64,000 nucleotides of DNA. It comes from Bradyrhizobium huanghuaihaiense. GTDB lineage: Bacteria; Pseudomonadota; Alphaproteobacteria; Rhizobiales; Xanthobacteraceae. Positions 42,865-51,753 of this stretch are shown piece after piece; positions within the stretch are counted from its first letter, which is position 1, and each line of letters opens with the position of its first letter. Below the pieces are notes generated by a model. It saw nothing but the letters and a program-made list of their open reading frames with translations. It was not told the origin of the DNA and searched no databases. Made by a program: the position numbers and the translations under genes. The DNA lies in assembly GCF_007830635.1 (NCBI RefSeq), contig NZ_VLLA01000015.1:157124-221123 (forward strand), written 5' to 3'.

Positions 42865-44187
42865 TCAGAAGCCCTCGCGTAGCCATCGTCCAACCTTTCC
42901 AAAATAACCGCCGGTCCCTGTTCTGACCTGCTGCCGCGTATGCCGCGGTTCGACATGTTCCTGGTGAACATATTGCGGGTAGACGAGGAGTCCGGCCGGC
43001 ACCGCGAACGCGGCGTTCTTCGCCTCGTTGGGCAGCCGGCCGAAGCCGAGGGGACGTCCGACCCGCACGGGCCGGCCGAGAATTTGTGTTCCGAGTTCGA
43101 CGAGACCGGTCAGTTGCGAGGCACCGCCCGAGAGCACGACGCGGCCGTTGGGCTCTGACGCGAAGGGCGAATCCTTCAGCCGGTCCCGGACCATTTCGAA
43201 GATTTCCTCGGCACGGTGCTTGACGATGTTGGCGATGGTGGCGCGGGAGACGATCTGCGGCAGATCCTGCTCGTCACCGGCTGTCGGTACAGACATCAGC
43301 TCACGCGAGTCCGATCCACCGGTGATGACCGTCCCGTATAAAGTCTTGATTCGCTCGGCATCGGCAATGGTCGCGGAGAGTCCACGCGCGAGATCCATCG
43401 TGATGTGTTGCCCGCCGACCGCAAAACCCGCCGCATGCACGAAACGGCCGCCGGAATAGACCGCGATCGTCGTGGTGCCCGCGCCCATCTCGACGACGGC
43501 CGCGCCGAGATCGGCCTCGTCGTCGGTCAAAACCGACAAGCCGGCGACATAGGGGCTCGCCGCCATGGCTTCGACATTGATGTGGCAGCGTTCCACCGCG
43601 AGCATCAGGTTCCGCGCCACGGTGGCATCGCAAGTGACGACGTTCATGTCGACGCCGAACTGGTGCGCGACCATGCCGCGGGGATCGCGGATGCCCTTGA
43701 CGCCGTCGAGTGTGTAACCGACCGGCAGCGCGTGCAGCACGGTGCGGCCCTCGCCGGTCGCGTGGCGCATGCCGGTGGAGGTGACGCGGCTGACGTCGGC
43801 GGGCGTCACGGCGCCGCCGCGGATGTCGGCGGCGGCTTCGACCAGCTGTCCGGAGAGCCGGCCGCCGGACACCGACAGCAGCACGGACTCGACCCGCACC
43901 TTGGCCATCTTCTCCGCCAGCGCGACCGCCTGGCGGACCGCCTGCTCGCATTCCGTAAGATCGACCACCGCGCCGGCCTTCATGCCGCGCGACTGGATCT
44001 GGCTGTAGCCGATCAATTCCACCGCGTGGGTGCGGCCGCGCAAGGCATCGCTCGGCGCCGACGGCTTCAGCCGCGCGATCATGCAGGCGATCTTGCTGGT
44101 GCCGATGTCGAGACAGGCGACCAGGCCGCCGCGCTTGTGCGGCATCTGGCGCGTCTTCGGCGTCTGGGTGCGATCAAGACCGGTCAT
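42865..44187 (-). CDS. ftsA: Cell division protein FtsA
   Basis: 440 residues from MTGLDRTQTPKT at 44187; the frame continues upstream into ftsQ as an Arg-rich shadow. It is an actin-like ATPase that anchors FtsZ to the membrane. ATP-phosphate loop 1 ACLDIGTSKIACMIA lies near 24-38, and the family RVVLSGGASQLTGL loop near 365-380. The C-terminal amphipathic helix is KVGRWLREGF, the membrane-targeting sequence. The start overlaps the ftsQ stop by 4 bases. ftsZ starts 87 bases downstream. Confidence 0.95.
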   Translation of the reverse strand: MTGLDRTQTPKTRQMPHKRGGLVACLDIGTSKIACMIARLKPSAPSDALRGRTHAVELIGYSQIQSRGMKAGAVVDLTECEQAVRQAVALAEKMAKVRVESVLLSVSGGRLSGQLVEAAADIRGGAVTPADVSRVTSTGMRHATGEGRTVLHALPVGYTLDGVKGIRDPRGMVAHQFGVDMNVVTCDATVARNLMLAVERCHINVEAMAASPYVAGLSVLTDDEADLGAAVVEMGAGTTTIAVYSGGRFVHAAGFAVGGQHITMDLARGLSATIADAERIKTLYGTVITGGSDSRELMSVPTAGDEQDLPQIVSRATIANIVKHRAEEIFEMVRDRLKDSPFASEPNGRVVLSGGASQLTGLVELGTQILGRPVRVGRPLGFGRLPNEAKNAAFAVPAGLLVYPQYVHQEHVEPRHTRQQVRTGTGGYFGKVGRWLREGF

Positions 44188-45218
44188 GCAGCGTCCCCGG
44201 CCTTCTTTTTCTTCTTGTCCTTGAACTGCTCTTCGCGCGCCTTGGCCGCGTCGTCGGACAGCTGCACCACCAGGCGATCCGGCAGGCGCATGTCGACGGC
44301 GACGATGTCGCGGGAGAACAGCTTGTCTTCCTTGTCGAGCCTGGACAGCATCGCGAGCGCGTTGCCGACGTCCTGCTCGGGCAGGCGGATGTCGAGGCCG
44401 TCCTTCAGCCTCAGGTTCCAGCGCCGCTCGCCGACATAGACCGCCGCCTTGGTCACCGCATTGACCTGCGGATAGCGCGCCAGCAGCGCCAGGAAATCGC
44501 GGGCCTGGGTGTCGGCGCCCTTGCCGACCACGAGCGGCAGCGACAGGAAGCGGCGCGAGACGTAAGGCTCGAGCACGGCGCCGTCGTCGGCGATGACGGA
44601 GAGGCGGCCCGCCTCCTGCCACAGCGCGAACGCCTTGCGCTCGGTGAGCTCGATCATCAGCTGGCCCGGATAGAGCTTCAGCACGGTCGCATCCGCAATC
44701 CAGGGATTGGCCTTGAGCTTGTCGCGCACGGCATCCGCATCGAGGAACAGCAGCGAGGAGCGGCCGCTGACGCCGCCAATCGCGAGGATCTCATCCTGGG
44801 TGAGCTGCTTGCGGCCGTTAATCACCACGGAGGTGATCCGGAAGCCGGCGGAATTGGCCATGGCGTTGCGGGCGTCGCTGACCGCGGTGATGAAGTCCTG
44901 GAGATGGCCGCCCTTGACGATGCCGAAGCCGCAGCTTCCGAGCAGCAGCAGCACGGTCATGGTGATCCCGACCCGGCGCGGCGCATAGCGCTCGACCAGC
45001 GCGACCACGCGCGGCGGCGGCTCGCGCTCGACGACGACCTTGGCCCTGGCTTTGGTCTTGATCCTGGCGGCCTCGCGCTTCTGCTCGCGCCTGGCGTCGA
45101 GCTTCTCTTGCACCCACTCGCGCAGAAGCACGACCGCTCCGACAGCGGCCGCCTTCAGGTCAGCTTGGGGCCTCAGCGATCTGAAAAGCGACCGGGTGAG
45201 GCTTCCTGCTCCATCCAT
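44184..45218 (-). CDS. ftsQ: Cell division protein FtsQ
   Basis: 344 residues, a single-pass inner-membrane divisome protein (bitopic, C-terminus in the periplasm). A long basic cytoplasmic region (about 1-80) leads to one membrane segment (GITMTVLLLLGSCGFGIVKG, about 83-102). A POTRA domain follows (FRITSVVINGRKQLTQDEIL, about 125-144). The basic C-terminus, KDKKKKKAGDAA, is codon-rich in Lys. It recruits FtsB/FtsL and FtsW/I. It ends 4 bases into ftsA. The 346-base gap before it may hold a promoter for ftsQ-ftsA-ftsZ. Confidence 0.93.
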   Translation of the reverse strand: MDGAGSLTRSLFRSLRPQADLKAAAVGAVVLLREWVQEKLDARREQKREAARIKTKARAKVVVEREPPPRVVALVERYAPRRVGITMTVLLLLGSCGFGIVKGGHLQDFITAVSDARNAMANSAGFRITSVVINGRKQLTQDEILAIGGVSGRSSLLFLDADAVRDKLKANPWIADATVLKLYPGQLMIELTERKAFALWQEAGRLSVIADDGAVLEPYVSRRFLSLPLVVGKGADTQARDFLALLARYPQVNAVTKAAVYVGERRWNLRLKDGLDIRLPEQDVGNALAMLSRLDKEDKLFSRDIVAVDMRLPDRLVVQLSDDAAKAREEQFKDKKKKKAGDAA

Positions 45219-45564
45219 TGCACGAGCTCGTCAACAGTTTGCCCGCGACATCGCGCGGATCCTGGCGAACATGACGTCTCGGTGCCGGGCCGGGTGCTGG
45301 TCTTCAGCAGAAGAAGCCTCTCCCCTTCAAAGCGTTCGCTGGAGGTGACATCACCCGCCACAGCTCACGCGCCGGCAGCCAAAGCGCCATGTGCGCCGCC
45401 AGCGTTAACCTTCGGATGTCCTGGTAAACAAAAGGTAAACTTCGTTAACGCCGGACGCTTTTTGCCCAGCCATGTGAGGTATTTATGCCGCGATGTCCGG
45501 CATTTTACCGGATTTGGGCCCCAAACCGGGCCGTTTCGCCCGTCCGGCCGTTAACCAGTCCTAA
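45219..45564. promoter_or_regulatory. ddl-ftsQ spacer, probable ftsQAZ promoter region
   Basis: 346 bases without a plausible gene in an otherwise tightly packed cluster. GTTAACC (45404), GTAAAC (45424), GTAAAC (45435) and GTTAAC (45444) cluster within 46 bases, and TTAA-N7-TAAT occurs at 45551-45565. These resemble half-sites of CtrA (TTAA-N7-TTAA), but none matches exactly. Confidence 0.35.
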
Positions 45565-46551
45565 TTATTTCCGCACGCCGGGCACGGCGAGCTCGATCAG
45601 CCCATGCAGGAACTCGACGAAGTCGATGCCCTCGGCTTTCAGCGCCTTGGGGTAGAGCGACGACTTGGTCAGCCCGGGCAGCGTGTTGGTTTCGAGATAG
45701 AACAGGCCCCGCTCTGAGACGATGAAGTCCGAGCGGGAATAGCCGGTGCAGGACATCGCCCGGTGCGCCAGCATCGCCTGCTCCTTGAGCGCTAAGGTGA
45801 TCTCGGGCGAAAAACGGCCGGGGCAGATCTCCTGGGTCGACTTCAGGAGATACTTTGCGGCGTAGTCGAAACTGCCCTCGCCCGGAATGATCTCGATCGG
45901 CGGCAGCGCGATGATCGTGCCATCGGTGCGCTCCAGCACGCCGCAGGTCGCCTCGACGCCGGCGATGTAGGGCTCGATCACGTACTCTTCCTGCTTCGCC
46001 GCGTTGCGGACGGCGACGAGGTCCTGCTTGGCATTGACGAAGATCAGGCCGTAGCTCGACCCGTCGCGCGCAGGCTTTGCGATCAGCCGTCCATATTCGG
46101 CGAAGGCCTCGTCGATGTCATCGAGCGCGACGTTGGCCGGCGGCGTGACGCCGCCAAGCGCAGCAAAGCGCTTGGCCGCGATCTTATCGAAGGCGAGATG
46201 CGAGGAGGCCGAGCCAGAGCCGGTGAACGGCACACCGCGCGCCTCGCACATCACCTGCAATTCGCCATTCTCGGCGCTTCCACCATGCAGCCCGAGCACG
46301 AGCACGCGATCTTCCGCCTTGGCCTTGTCCAGCGCCTGCGCGAGCGAGATGCCGGATGTGCCCGGCTTGAACTCGTCCTCGAACGGGCGGGCATGCTCGA
46401 GCAACTGCCTGGACTGCACCACATGCACCTTGTCCTCGACGTCCCACCACCAGAGGTCAGCGTCGGGCAGTGCCTGATGCAGCGCCTGCGCCGAGGCGAC
46501 CGAAACCAGACGCTCGCGGTTGGAGCCGCCGAAGAGGATGGTGATGCGCAT
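45565..46551 (-). CDS. ddl: D-alanine--D-alanine ligase
   Basis: 328 residues, within the range for DdlB. It joins two D-alanines with ATP for the pentapeptide. The start MRITILFGGSN and the late TGYSRSDFIVSERG and FYLETNTLPGLTKSSLYP segments are the ATP-grasp hallmarks, the last providing Mg2+ ligands and the substrate-binding Ser. The expected KPARDGSSYGL lysine loop is present at about residue 157. Separated from murB by a palindromic repeat of about 120 bases. Cytoplasmic enzyme of the dcw cluster. Confidence 0.92.
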   Translation of the reverse strand: MRITILFGGSNRERLVSVASAQALHQALPDADLWWWDVEDKVHVVQSRQLLEHARPFEDEFKPGTSGISLAQALDKAKAEDRVLVLGLHGGSAENGELQVMCEARGVPFTGSGSASSHLAFDKIAAKRFAALGGVTPPANVALDDIDEAFAEYGRLIAKPARDGSSYGLIFVNAKQDLVAVRNAAKQEEYVIEPYIAGVEATCGVLERTDGTIIALPPIEIIPGEGSFDYAAKYLLKSTQEICPGRFSPEITLALKEQAMLAHRAMSCTGYSRSDFIVSERGLFYLETNTLPGLTKSSLYPKALKAEGIDFVEFLHGLIELAVPGVRK

Positions 46552-46573
46552 GTTCTCAATTACCTATCTGCTT

Positions 46574-46694
46574 CGTCATTCCGGGATGCGCCGCAAGGCG
46601 CAGGCCCGGAATCCATACTCCCGATCGTGGTTATGGATTCTCTGATGCGCAATTGCGCATCTTAGCTCTCGCTTCGCGAGCCCCGGAATGACGG
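46574..46694. repeat. Palindromic repeat between murB and ddl
   Basis: CGTCATTCCGGG (46574-46585) pairs with CCCCGGAATGACGG (46681-46694), imperfect by one base. Inner hairpins: ATGCGCCGC region, and GATGCGCAATTGCGCATC. It lies inside the cell-wall operon. Confidence 0.65.
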
Positions 46695-46697
46695 CGA

Positions 46698-47615
46698 TCA
46701 TGAAACCCCGATCCGCTTGATTTCCCAGTGCAGCTCAATTCCGGAATTCGCCTTCACGCGCTCACGCACGGTCTCGCCCAGCGTCTCGATGTCGTGCGCG
46801 GTGGCATCGCCGGTGTTGATCAGGAAATTGCAGTGCATCTCGGACACCTGCGCGCCGCCTACGCGCAAGCCGCGGCAGCCGGCCGCATCGACCAGCTTCC
46901 AGGCGGAATGGCCCGGCGGATTCTTGAAGGTCGAGCCGCCGGTCTTTTCGCGGATCGGCTGCGCGCTCTCGCGATGGCTTTGCACCTCCGCCATGCGCGC
47001 GCGGATTGCATCAGTGTCCTTGATCTCGCCGCGAAAGCGCGCGGAGGTGAAGATGACGGAGGGATCGACGCCGCTGCTGCGATAGACGAACTTCATCTCG
47101 GCTTTGGATAAGACATGCTTGGTGCCGTCGCGACCGACGCCCCTCGCCTCGATCAGCACGTCCTTGGTCTCGCCGCCATTGGCGCCCGCATTCATGCGCA
47201 GGGCGCCGCCGATCGTGCCGGGAATGCCGAAGAAGAATTCGAGCCCGCCGATATTGGCGGACGCCGCCACCTCCGCCACGCGCTTGTCGAGCGCGGCAGT
47301 GCCCGCGGTGACGATGTCGCCACTCGCGGTCGCCTCGCCGAAGGCGCGCGGCGCAAGACGGATCACCACGCCGGCAATGCCGCCGTCGCGTACGATCAGG
47401 TTGGAGCCGACACCGATGACATAGACGGGAATGTCGGCGGCAAGATGCGCGAGGAAATAAGCGAGATCGTCCTCGTCCGCGGGCGTGAACAGCACCTGCG
47501 CAGGACCGCCGACGCGAAACCAGGTCAGCTCGGCCAGCGACTGGTTCGCCAGCAGCCGGCCGCGCAGGTCCGGCATCGCGGCTTTGAGTGAAGGGGTGAT
47601 GTCGGGGAAGCTCAC
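46698..47615 (-). CDS. murB: UDP-N-acetylenolpyruvoylglucosamine reductase
   Basis: 305 residues. It reduces the enolpyruvyl group of UDP-GlcNAc to give UDP-MurNAc, using FAD and NADPH. FAD-binding features: TWFRVGGPAQVLF (about 30-42), GVGSNLIVRDGGIAGVVIRL (about 67-86), and IPGTIGGALRMNAGANGGE. The catalytic Ser lies in KTGGSTFKNPPG, and the Tyr in YRSSG near 178. The C-terminal Glu is in IELHWEIKRIG. Starts 4 bases after the murC stop. Confidence 0.94.
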   Translation of the reverse strand: MSFPDITPSLKAAMPDLRGRLLANQSLAELTWFRVGGPAQVLFTPADEDDLAYFLAHLAADIPVYVIGVGSNLIVRDGGIAGVVIRLAPRAFGEATASGDIVTAGTAALDKRVAEVAASANIGGLEFFFGIPGTIGGALRMNAGANGGETKDVLIEARGVGRDGTKHVLSKAEMKFVYRSSGVDPSVIFTSARFRGEIKDTDAIRARMAEVQSHRESAQPIREKTGGSTFKNPPGHSAWKLVDAAGCRGLRVGGAQVSEMHCNFLINTGDATAHDIETLGETVRERVKANSGIELHWEIKRIGVS

Positions 47616-47619
47616 AGCC

Positions 47620-49023
47620 TTACCCCAGCGCCTTCAATTCGCCGGGCAGCGCATACGCCCATTGCGTGATGTTGCCGGCGCCAAGGCACACGACGAGATC
47701 GCCGGGCTTCGCCGATCCCTTGACGATGCCCGCGAGCTCCGAGGCCGCCGGCAGCGGGATCACCTCGCGGTGGCCGTGCGCGCGCAGGCCGGCAACGAAA
47801 TGATCGCGGTCGATGCCTTCGATCGGCGCTTCGCCGGCGGCATAGACGTCGGCGACGACAACCGCGTCGGCATCGTTGAAGCAGGTGCAGAATTCCTCGA
47901 ACAGCGATTGCAGACGGGTGTAGCGGTGCGGCTGCACCACGGCGATGATCTTGCCGTTGGTGGATTCCCGCGCTGCCTTCAGCACCGCCGCAATCTCGAC
48001 GGGGTGATGGCCGTAATCGTCGATCACGGTGACGCCGTTCCATTCGCCGGTCTTGGTGAACCGGCGCTTGACGCCGCCGAAGCCCGCGATGGCCTTGCGG
48101 ATCGCGTCGTCGGAGACACCGAGCTCGCGCGCGACCGCGATCGCGGCCGTTGCGTTGGAGGCGTTGTGGCGGCCCGGCATCGGCAGCATGAGATCGGCGA
48201 TCTCGTGCACGTTGCCGGTCTTGCGATCGCGGAAGGCGACCTTGAACTTCGATCCGCCGCCCATCGGAGTGAGGTCAAGCAGCCGCGCATCGGCCTGCGG
48301 GTTCTCACCATAGGTGATGATGCGGCGGTCCTCGATTTTGCCGACGAGGCTCTGCACCACGGGATGGTCGATGCACATCACGGCAAAGCCGTAGAACGGC
48401 AGGTTCTCGACGAAATGACGGAACGCATCCTGCACGGCGTCGAAGGTCTTGAAGTGATCGAGATGCTCTGGGTCGACATTGGTGACGATCGCCACGTCCG
48501 TCGGCAGCTTCAGGAACGTGCCGTCGCTCTCGTCGGCTTCCACCACCATCCAGTCGCCGGCCCCCAGACGCGCGTTGGAGCCATAGGCATTGATGATGCC
48601 GCCGTTGATCACGGTGGGATCGAGCCCGCCGGCATCGAGCAGCGTTGCGACCATCGTGGTCGTCGTGGTCTTGCCGTGGGTGCCGGCGATGGCGACGCAG
48701 CTCTTCAGCCGCATCAGCTCGGCCAGCATCTCGGCGCGGCGCACCACGGGAATGCGGCGCTCGCGCGCCGCCATCAGTTCCGGATTGTCGCGCTTGATCG
48801 CGGTGGAGACGACGACGACCTCGGCACCATCGACATTCTCGGCCTTGTGGCCGACCGATACCTTCGCGCCCTTCTTGCGCAGACGATCGAGATTGTAATT
48901 GTCGGAGGCGTCCGAGCCCTGCACGGCATAGCCGAGATTGACCAGCACCTCGGCGATGCCGCTCATGCCGATCCCGCCGATCCCGACGAAGTGGATGGGT
49001 CCGATCTCGCGCGGCAGTCTCAT
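47620..49023 (-). CDS. murC: UDP-N-acetylmuramate--L-alanine ligase
   Basis: 467 residues from MRLPREIGPIHFVGIGGIGM at 49023; the frame extends to 49080 in non-coding sequence. It adds L-alanine to UDP-MurNAc with ATP. The nucleotide-binding GIGGIGMSG is near 15-23, the P-loop GTHGKTT at 114-120, and the central VIDDYGHHPVEI segment carries a Mur-family His-His. Second of the murG-murC-murB run. Start and stop spacing to neighbours is 122 and 4 bases. Confidence 0.95.
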   Translation of the reverse strand: MRLPREIGPIHFVGIGGIGMSGIAEVLVNLGYAVQGSDASDNYNLDRLRKKGAKVSVGHKAENVDGAEVVVVSTAIKRDNPELMAARERRIPVVRRAEMLAELMRLKSCVAIAGTHGKTTTTTMVATLLDAGGLDPTVINGGIINAYGSNARLGAGDWMVVEADESDGTFLKLPTDVAIVTNVDPEHLDHFKTFDAVQDAFRHFVENLPFYGFAVMCIDHPVVQSLVGKIEDRRIITYGENPQADARLLDLTPMGGGSKFKVAFRDRKTGNVHEIADLMLPMPGRHNASNATAAIAVARELGVSDDAIRKAIAGFGGVKRRFTKTGEWNGVTVIDDYGHHPVEIAAVLKAARESTNGKIIAVVQPHRYTRLQSLFEEFCTCFNDADAVVVADVYAAGEAPIEGIDRDHFVAGLRAHGHREVIPLPAASELAGIVKGSAKPGDLVVCLGAGNITQWAYALPGELKALG

Positions 49024-49145
49024 GCTCTGTTCCCTGACCTTGCCGCCGGAAAGGCGGCATCTGGCGAAGGTCACGGCCAAATCAGCCGCGCGCCCTTCCT
49101 ACTGGATGCCCCGCTTTGGAAGGCCATGACAAGGGCTTTTTCGCG

Positions 49146-50246
49146 TCAGATTCCCGCGACTTTGACCACCAGATCGGCCAGCCGCTCGGCGGCATCGAGC
49201 CGCCCTGCCCCCTTCGCGGCCGCGGCCATCGCGGCAAGGCGCGCCGGCTCGGCGGCGAAGCCGGAGATTTCGGCGGCGAGGCGGTCCGAGGTGAACTCAG
49301 TCTGCGGGATGCGGATGGCGCCATCGACCTTGGCCAGCACGCCGGCATTGGCGAACTGGTCCTGGTCGATCGAGCCCGGCAGCGGCACCAGGATCGAGGG
49401 CCGGCCGATGGCGGCAAGCTCAGCGACGGTGCCGGCGCCGGAGCGCGACACGATCAGATGGTTGGAGGCGAGCCGCGCCGGCAAGTCGGTGAAGAACGGC
49501 GCGAGCTCGAACTTGATCTTGAGCTTGTCGTACACCGCGCGGACGCGCGCCATGTCCTCTTCGCGCACCTGCTGGGTGAGGATGAGACGGCTCCACAGCG
49601 CAGGCTCGAGCCGCTCGATCGCGCCGGGGACGATGTCGGCCATGATGCGCGCGCCCTGGCTGCCGCCGACGACGAGCAGGCGCAGCGGACCGTTGGTTTC
49701 GGGCGCAGTGTATTGCACTGCAGCCGCCGCGAGGATCGCTGGCCGCATCGGCGTGCCGACCGTCGTGGTCTTAGCCGACAGCGCCGGATCGCGGTCGAGC
49801 ACGCCGGGCAAGGATGTCGCGATGGCACGGACACGGCGCGACAGGAACCGGTTGGCACGGCCGAGCACCGCATTGGCGTCGTGGATGATGCCGGGCACGC
49901 CGGCGAATTTCGCCGCGACCAGCGGCGGCAGCGTCGGATAGCCGCCGAAGCCGACGACGGCCGCCGGCTTCAATCGCTTGATCAGGCTGTAGGCCGACAG
50001 CGTTCCGACGGCGAGCGTGAGGCCGGCATAGGCGAGCTGGAGCGGATTGCGGCCGCGCGCGGTCTCGCTTCTGACGACGTCGATCATGTCCTTGCTGAAC
50101 AGCCCGCTATAGCGCAGCGCGCGCTCGTCGGTGACGAGGCGGACGCGAAAGCCGCGCCGGATCAGCTCGACGCCGAGCGCCTCGGCCGGAAACAGATGGC
50201 CGCCGGTGCCGCCCGCGGCGAGAAGAATCAGGGGGGAGGTGTCCAT
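49146..50246 (-). CDS. murG: Lipid II synthase (MurG glycosyltransferase)
   Basis: 366 residues. It transfers GlcNAc from UDP-GlcNAc to lipid I at the inner face of the membrane. The start is MDTSPLILLAAGGTGGHLFP, with the glycine-rich GGTGGH motif at about 12-17 that contacts the lipid phosphate. The C-terminal half has the VVGGSQGARI motif near 197, the NHLIVSRSGAGTVAEL donor-binding loop, and VPLPGSIDQDQFANA. It lies next to a palindromic repeat that separates it from ftsW. Confidence 0.95.
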   Translation of the reverse strand: MDTSPLILLAAGGTGGHLFPAEALGVELIRRGFRVRLVTDERALRYSGLFSKDMIDVVRSETARGRNPLQLAYAGLTLAVGTLSAYSLIKRLKPAAVVGFGGYPTLPPLVAAKFAGVPGIIHDANAVLGRANRFLSRRVRAIATSLPGVLDRDPALSAKTTTVGTPMRPAILAAAAVQYTAPETNGPLRLLVVGGSQGARIMADIVPGAIERLEPALWSRLILTQQVREEDMARVRAVYDKLKIKFELAPFFTDLPARLASNHLIVSRSGAGTVAELAAIGRPSILVPLPGSIDQDQFANAGVLAKVDGAIRIPQTEFTSDRLAAEISGFAAEPARLAAMAAAAKGAGRLDAAERLADLVVKVAGI

Positions 50247-50296
50247 GGCAAATAGTCTTACAAGGACTTTTTCGTCATTGCGAGCCGGCAACACGG

Positions 50297-50430
50297 TGCA
50301 CGTGCCCCGGGCGCAGCGCAGTACGCCGCACCTTGCGGCGTGGTGCGCTGCTGAACCGGGGCCCATGCGCGCGGCATTCTGGGTCCCGGCTCTGCGCTCC
50401 GCTTCGCGGAGCTGGTCCGGGACACGAGAC
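50297..50430. repeat. Palindromic repeat between ftsW and murG
   Basis: GTGCCCCGGGCGC-type start pairs with TCCGGGACAC near 50416-50425, with two inner hairpins, one of them at CCGCACCTTGCGG. Same family as 24761-24882 and 36685-36818. It is inside the mur/fts operon. Confidence 0.6.
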
Positions 50431-50433
50431 CTG

Positions 50434-51585
50434 TTACGCGTAACTCCGCATCGCCTCGGCGTGGCCGCTGGCCTCGACCTCGGTGCGCGGACGCAGCCGT
50501 GTCAGCGCCAGCATCATGCCGACACCATAAGACAGCGAGACGATCGAGGAGCCGCCATAGGAGATGAACGGTAGCGTCATGCCCTTGGCGGGAATGAGCT
50601 GCAGGTTCACCGACATGTTGATCGCCGCCTGCACGCCGAACAGGATCGCAAGGCCCGAGGCCGCAAAGCGCGAGAACATGTCCTCATTGGCATAGGCGCG
50701 CGACAGCGTGCGGATAACGACGAAGGCGAACAGCGTCAGCATCGCAAGACACAGGACGATGCCGAACTCTTCGGCGGCGACCGCGAACACGAAGTCGGTG
50801 TGGCTGTCCGGCAGGCTGCGCTTGGCGATGCCCTCGCCCGGCCCGAGGCCGAGCCAGCCGCCGTTGTAGAAGGCCTCCATCGCGGTATCGACCTGGAAGG
50901 TGTCGCCCGAGGCCGGATTCATGAAGCGCTTGATGCGCCCCGCCACATGCGGAACGAACAGATAGGCGCTGAACAGGCCGGCGGCAGCGGCGCCAGCAAG
51001 GCCGAACACCCAGATCATGCGCATGCCCGCGATGAAGAACAGCGAGCCCCACACCATCAGGATCAGCATGGTCTGGCCGAAGTCCGGCTCCATCACCAGC
51101 AGCGACACCAGCATCAGAAGCAGCACCAGCGCCATCGAGGTCGCCGGCATCTCCGGCCGCTTGGTCGATTCCGCGAACAGCCAGGCCGCGATGACGACGA
51201 AGGACGGCTTTGCGATTTCGGAGGCCTGGATGTTGACGCCGAGCAGCGTGATCCAGCGCCGCGAGCCCTTCACCTCGGGGCCGATCGCGAGCGTCACCAC
51301 GATCAGGATGATGCTGACGGTGAAGATGATCAGCGCCGAGCGGCGGATCGCGCGCGGCGACAGGAAGGACACCCCGAGCAGCACCATGAAGGACGGCGCC
51401 AGGAACATCACGTGACGGCTGAAGAAGTGGAAGGGATCGAGCCCGATGCGGGTCGCAACCGGCGGGCTCGCCGCCAGCGACAGGATGACGCCGGTCAGCA
51501 TCAAGGCCAGGATGGCGCCCATCAGCGGCTTGTCGACGGTCCACCACCACTCGGAAAAGGGGGTGCGTTCTTCACGGGAGAGCAT
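50434..51585 (-). CDS. ftsW: Lipid II polymerase FtsW (SEDS family)
   Basis: 383 residues with about ten membrane segments. It is the septal SEDS glycosyltransferase that polymerises lipid II with FtsI. SEDS landmarks include LGVNIQASEIAKPSFVVIAA (about 110-130), the PDFGQTMLIL helix, the extracytoplasmic loop with GWLGLGPGEG, and the late PFISYGGSSIVSLSYGVGM motif. Divergent Arg-rich N-terminus. Preceded by a palindromic repeat after murD. Confidence 0.94.
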   Translation of the reverse strand: MLSREERTPFSEWWWTVDKPLMGAILALMLTGVILSLAASPPVATRIGLDPFHFFSRHVMFLAPSFMVLLGVSFLSPRAIRRSALIIFTVSIILIVVTLAIGPEVKGSRRWITLLGVNIQASEIAKPSFVVIAAWLFAESTKRPEMPATSMALVLLLMLVSLLVMEPDFGQTMLILMVWGSLFFIAGMRMIWVFGLAGAAAAGLFSAYLFVPHVAGRIKRFMNPASGDTFQVDTAMEAFYNGGWLGLGPGEGIAKRSLPDSHTDFVFAVAAEEFGIVLCLAMLTLFAFVVIRTLSRAYANEDMFSRFAASGLAILFGVQAAINMSVNLQLIPAKGMTLPFISYGGSSIVSLSYGVGMMLALTRLRPRTEVEASGHAEAMRSYA

Positions 51586-51673
51586 GGGCGGCCGCTTTCG
51601 GACAGAGGTCCGTCCATTGGTCGCCGAGGTTGGTTACCGGGGGGTTAAGGAACTGCGGATGTTTGGAATTGTA

Positions 51674-51745
51674 GATGGGTAGAGCGAAGCGAAACCCATC
51701 AAATCCGTGGGAGTGACGATGGGTTTCGCTTCGCTCTACCCATCC
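51674..51745. repeat. Palindromic repeat between murD and ftsW, perfect 27-bp arms
   Basis: Arms 51674-51700 and 51719-51745 are exact reverse complements. Each arm also folds on itself: GATGGGT at one end, ACCCATC at the other. A family of this kind could act as a terminator or RNA-processing site inside the operon. Confidence 0.75.
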
Positions 51746-51753
51746 TACGCACC

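Noticed and set aside
44188..44622. Upstream extension of the ftsA frame into ftsQ
   Set aside because: Arg-rich shadow; FtsA starts at MTGLDRTQ with a 4-bp overlap.
45173..45361. 62-residue minus-strand frame before ftsQ
   Set aside because: Overlaps the ftsQ start in another frame, no motif or ribosome site.
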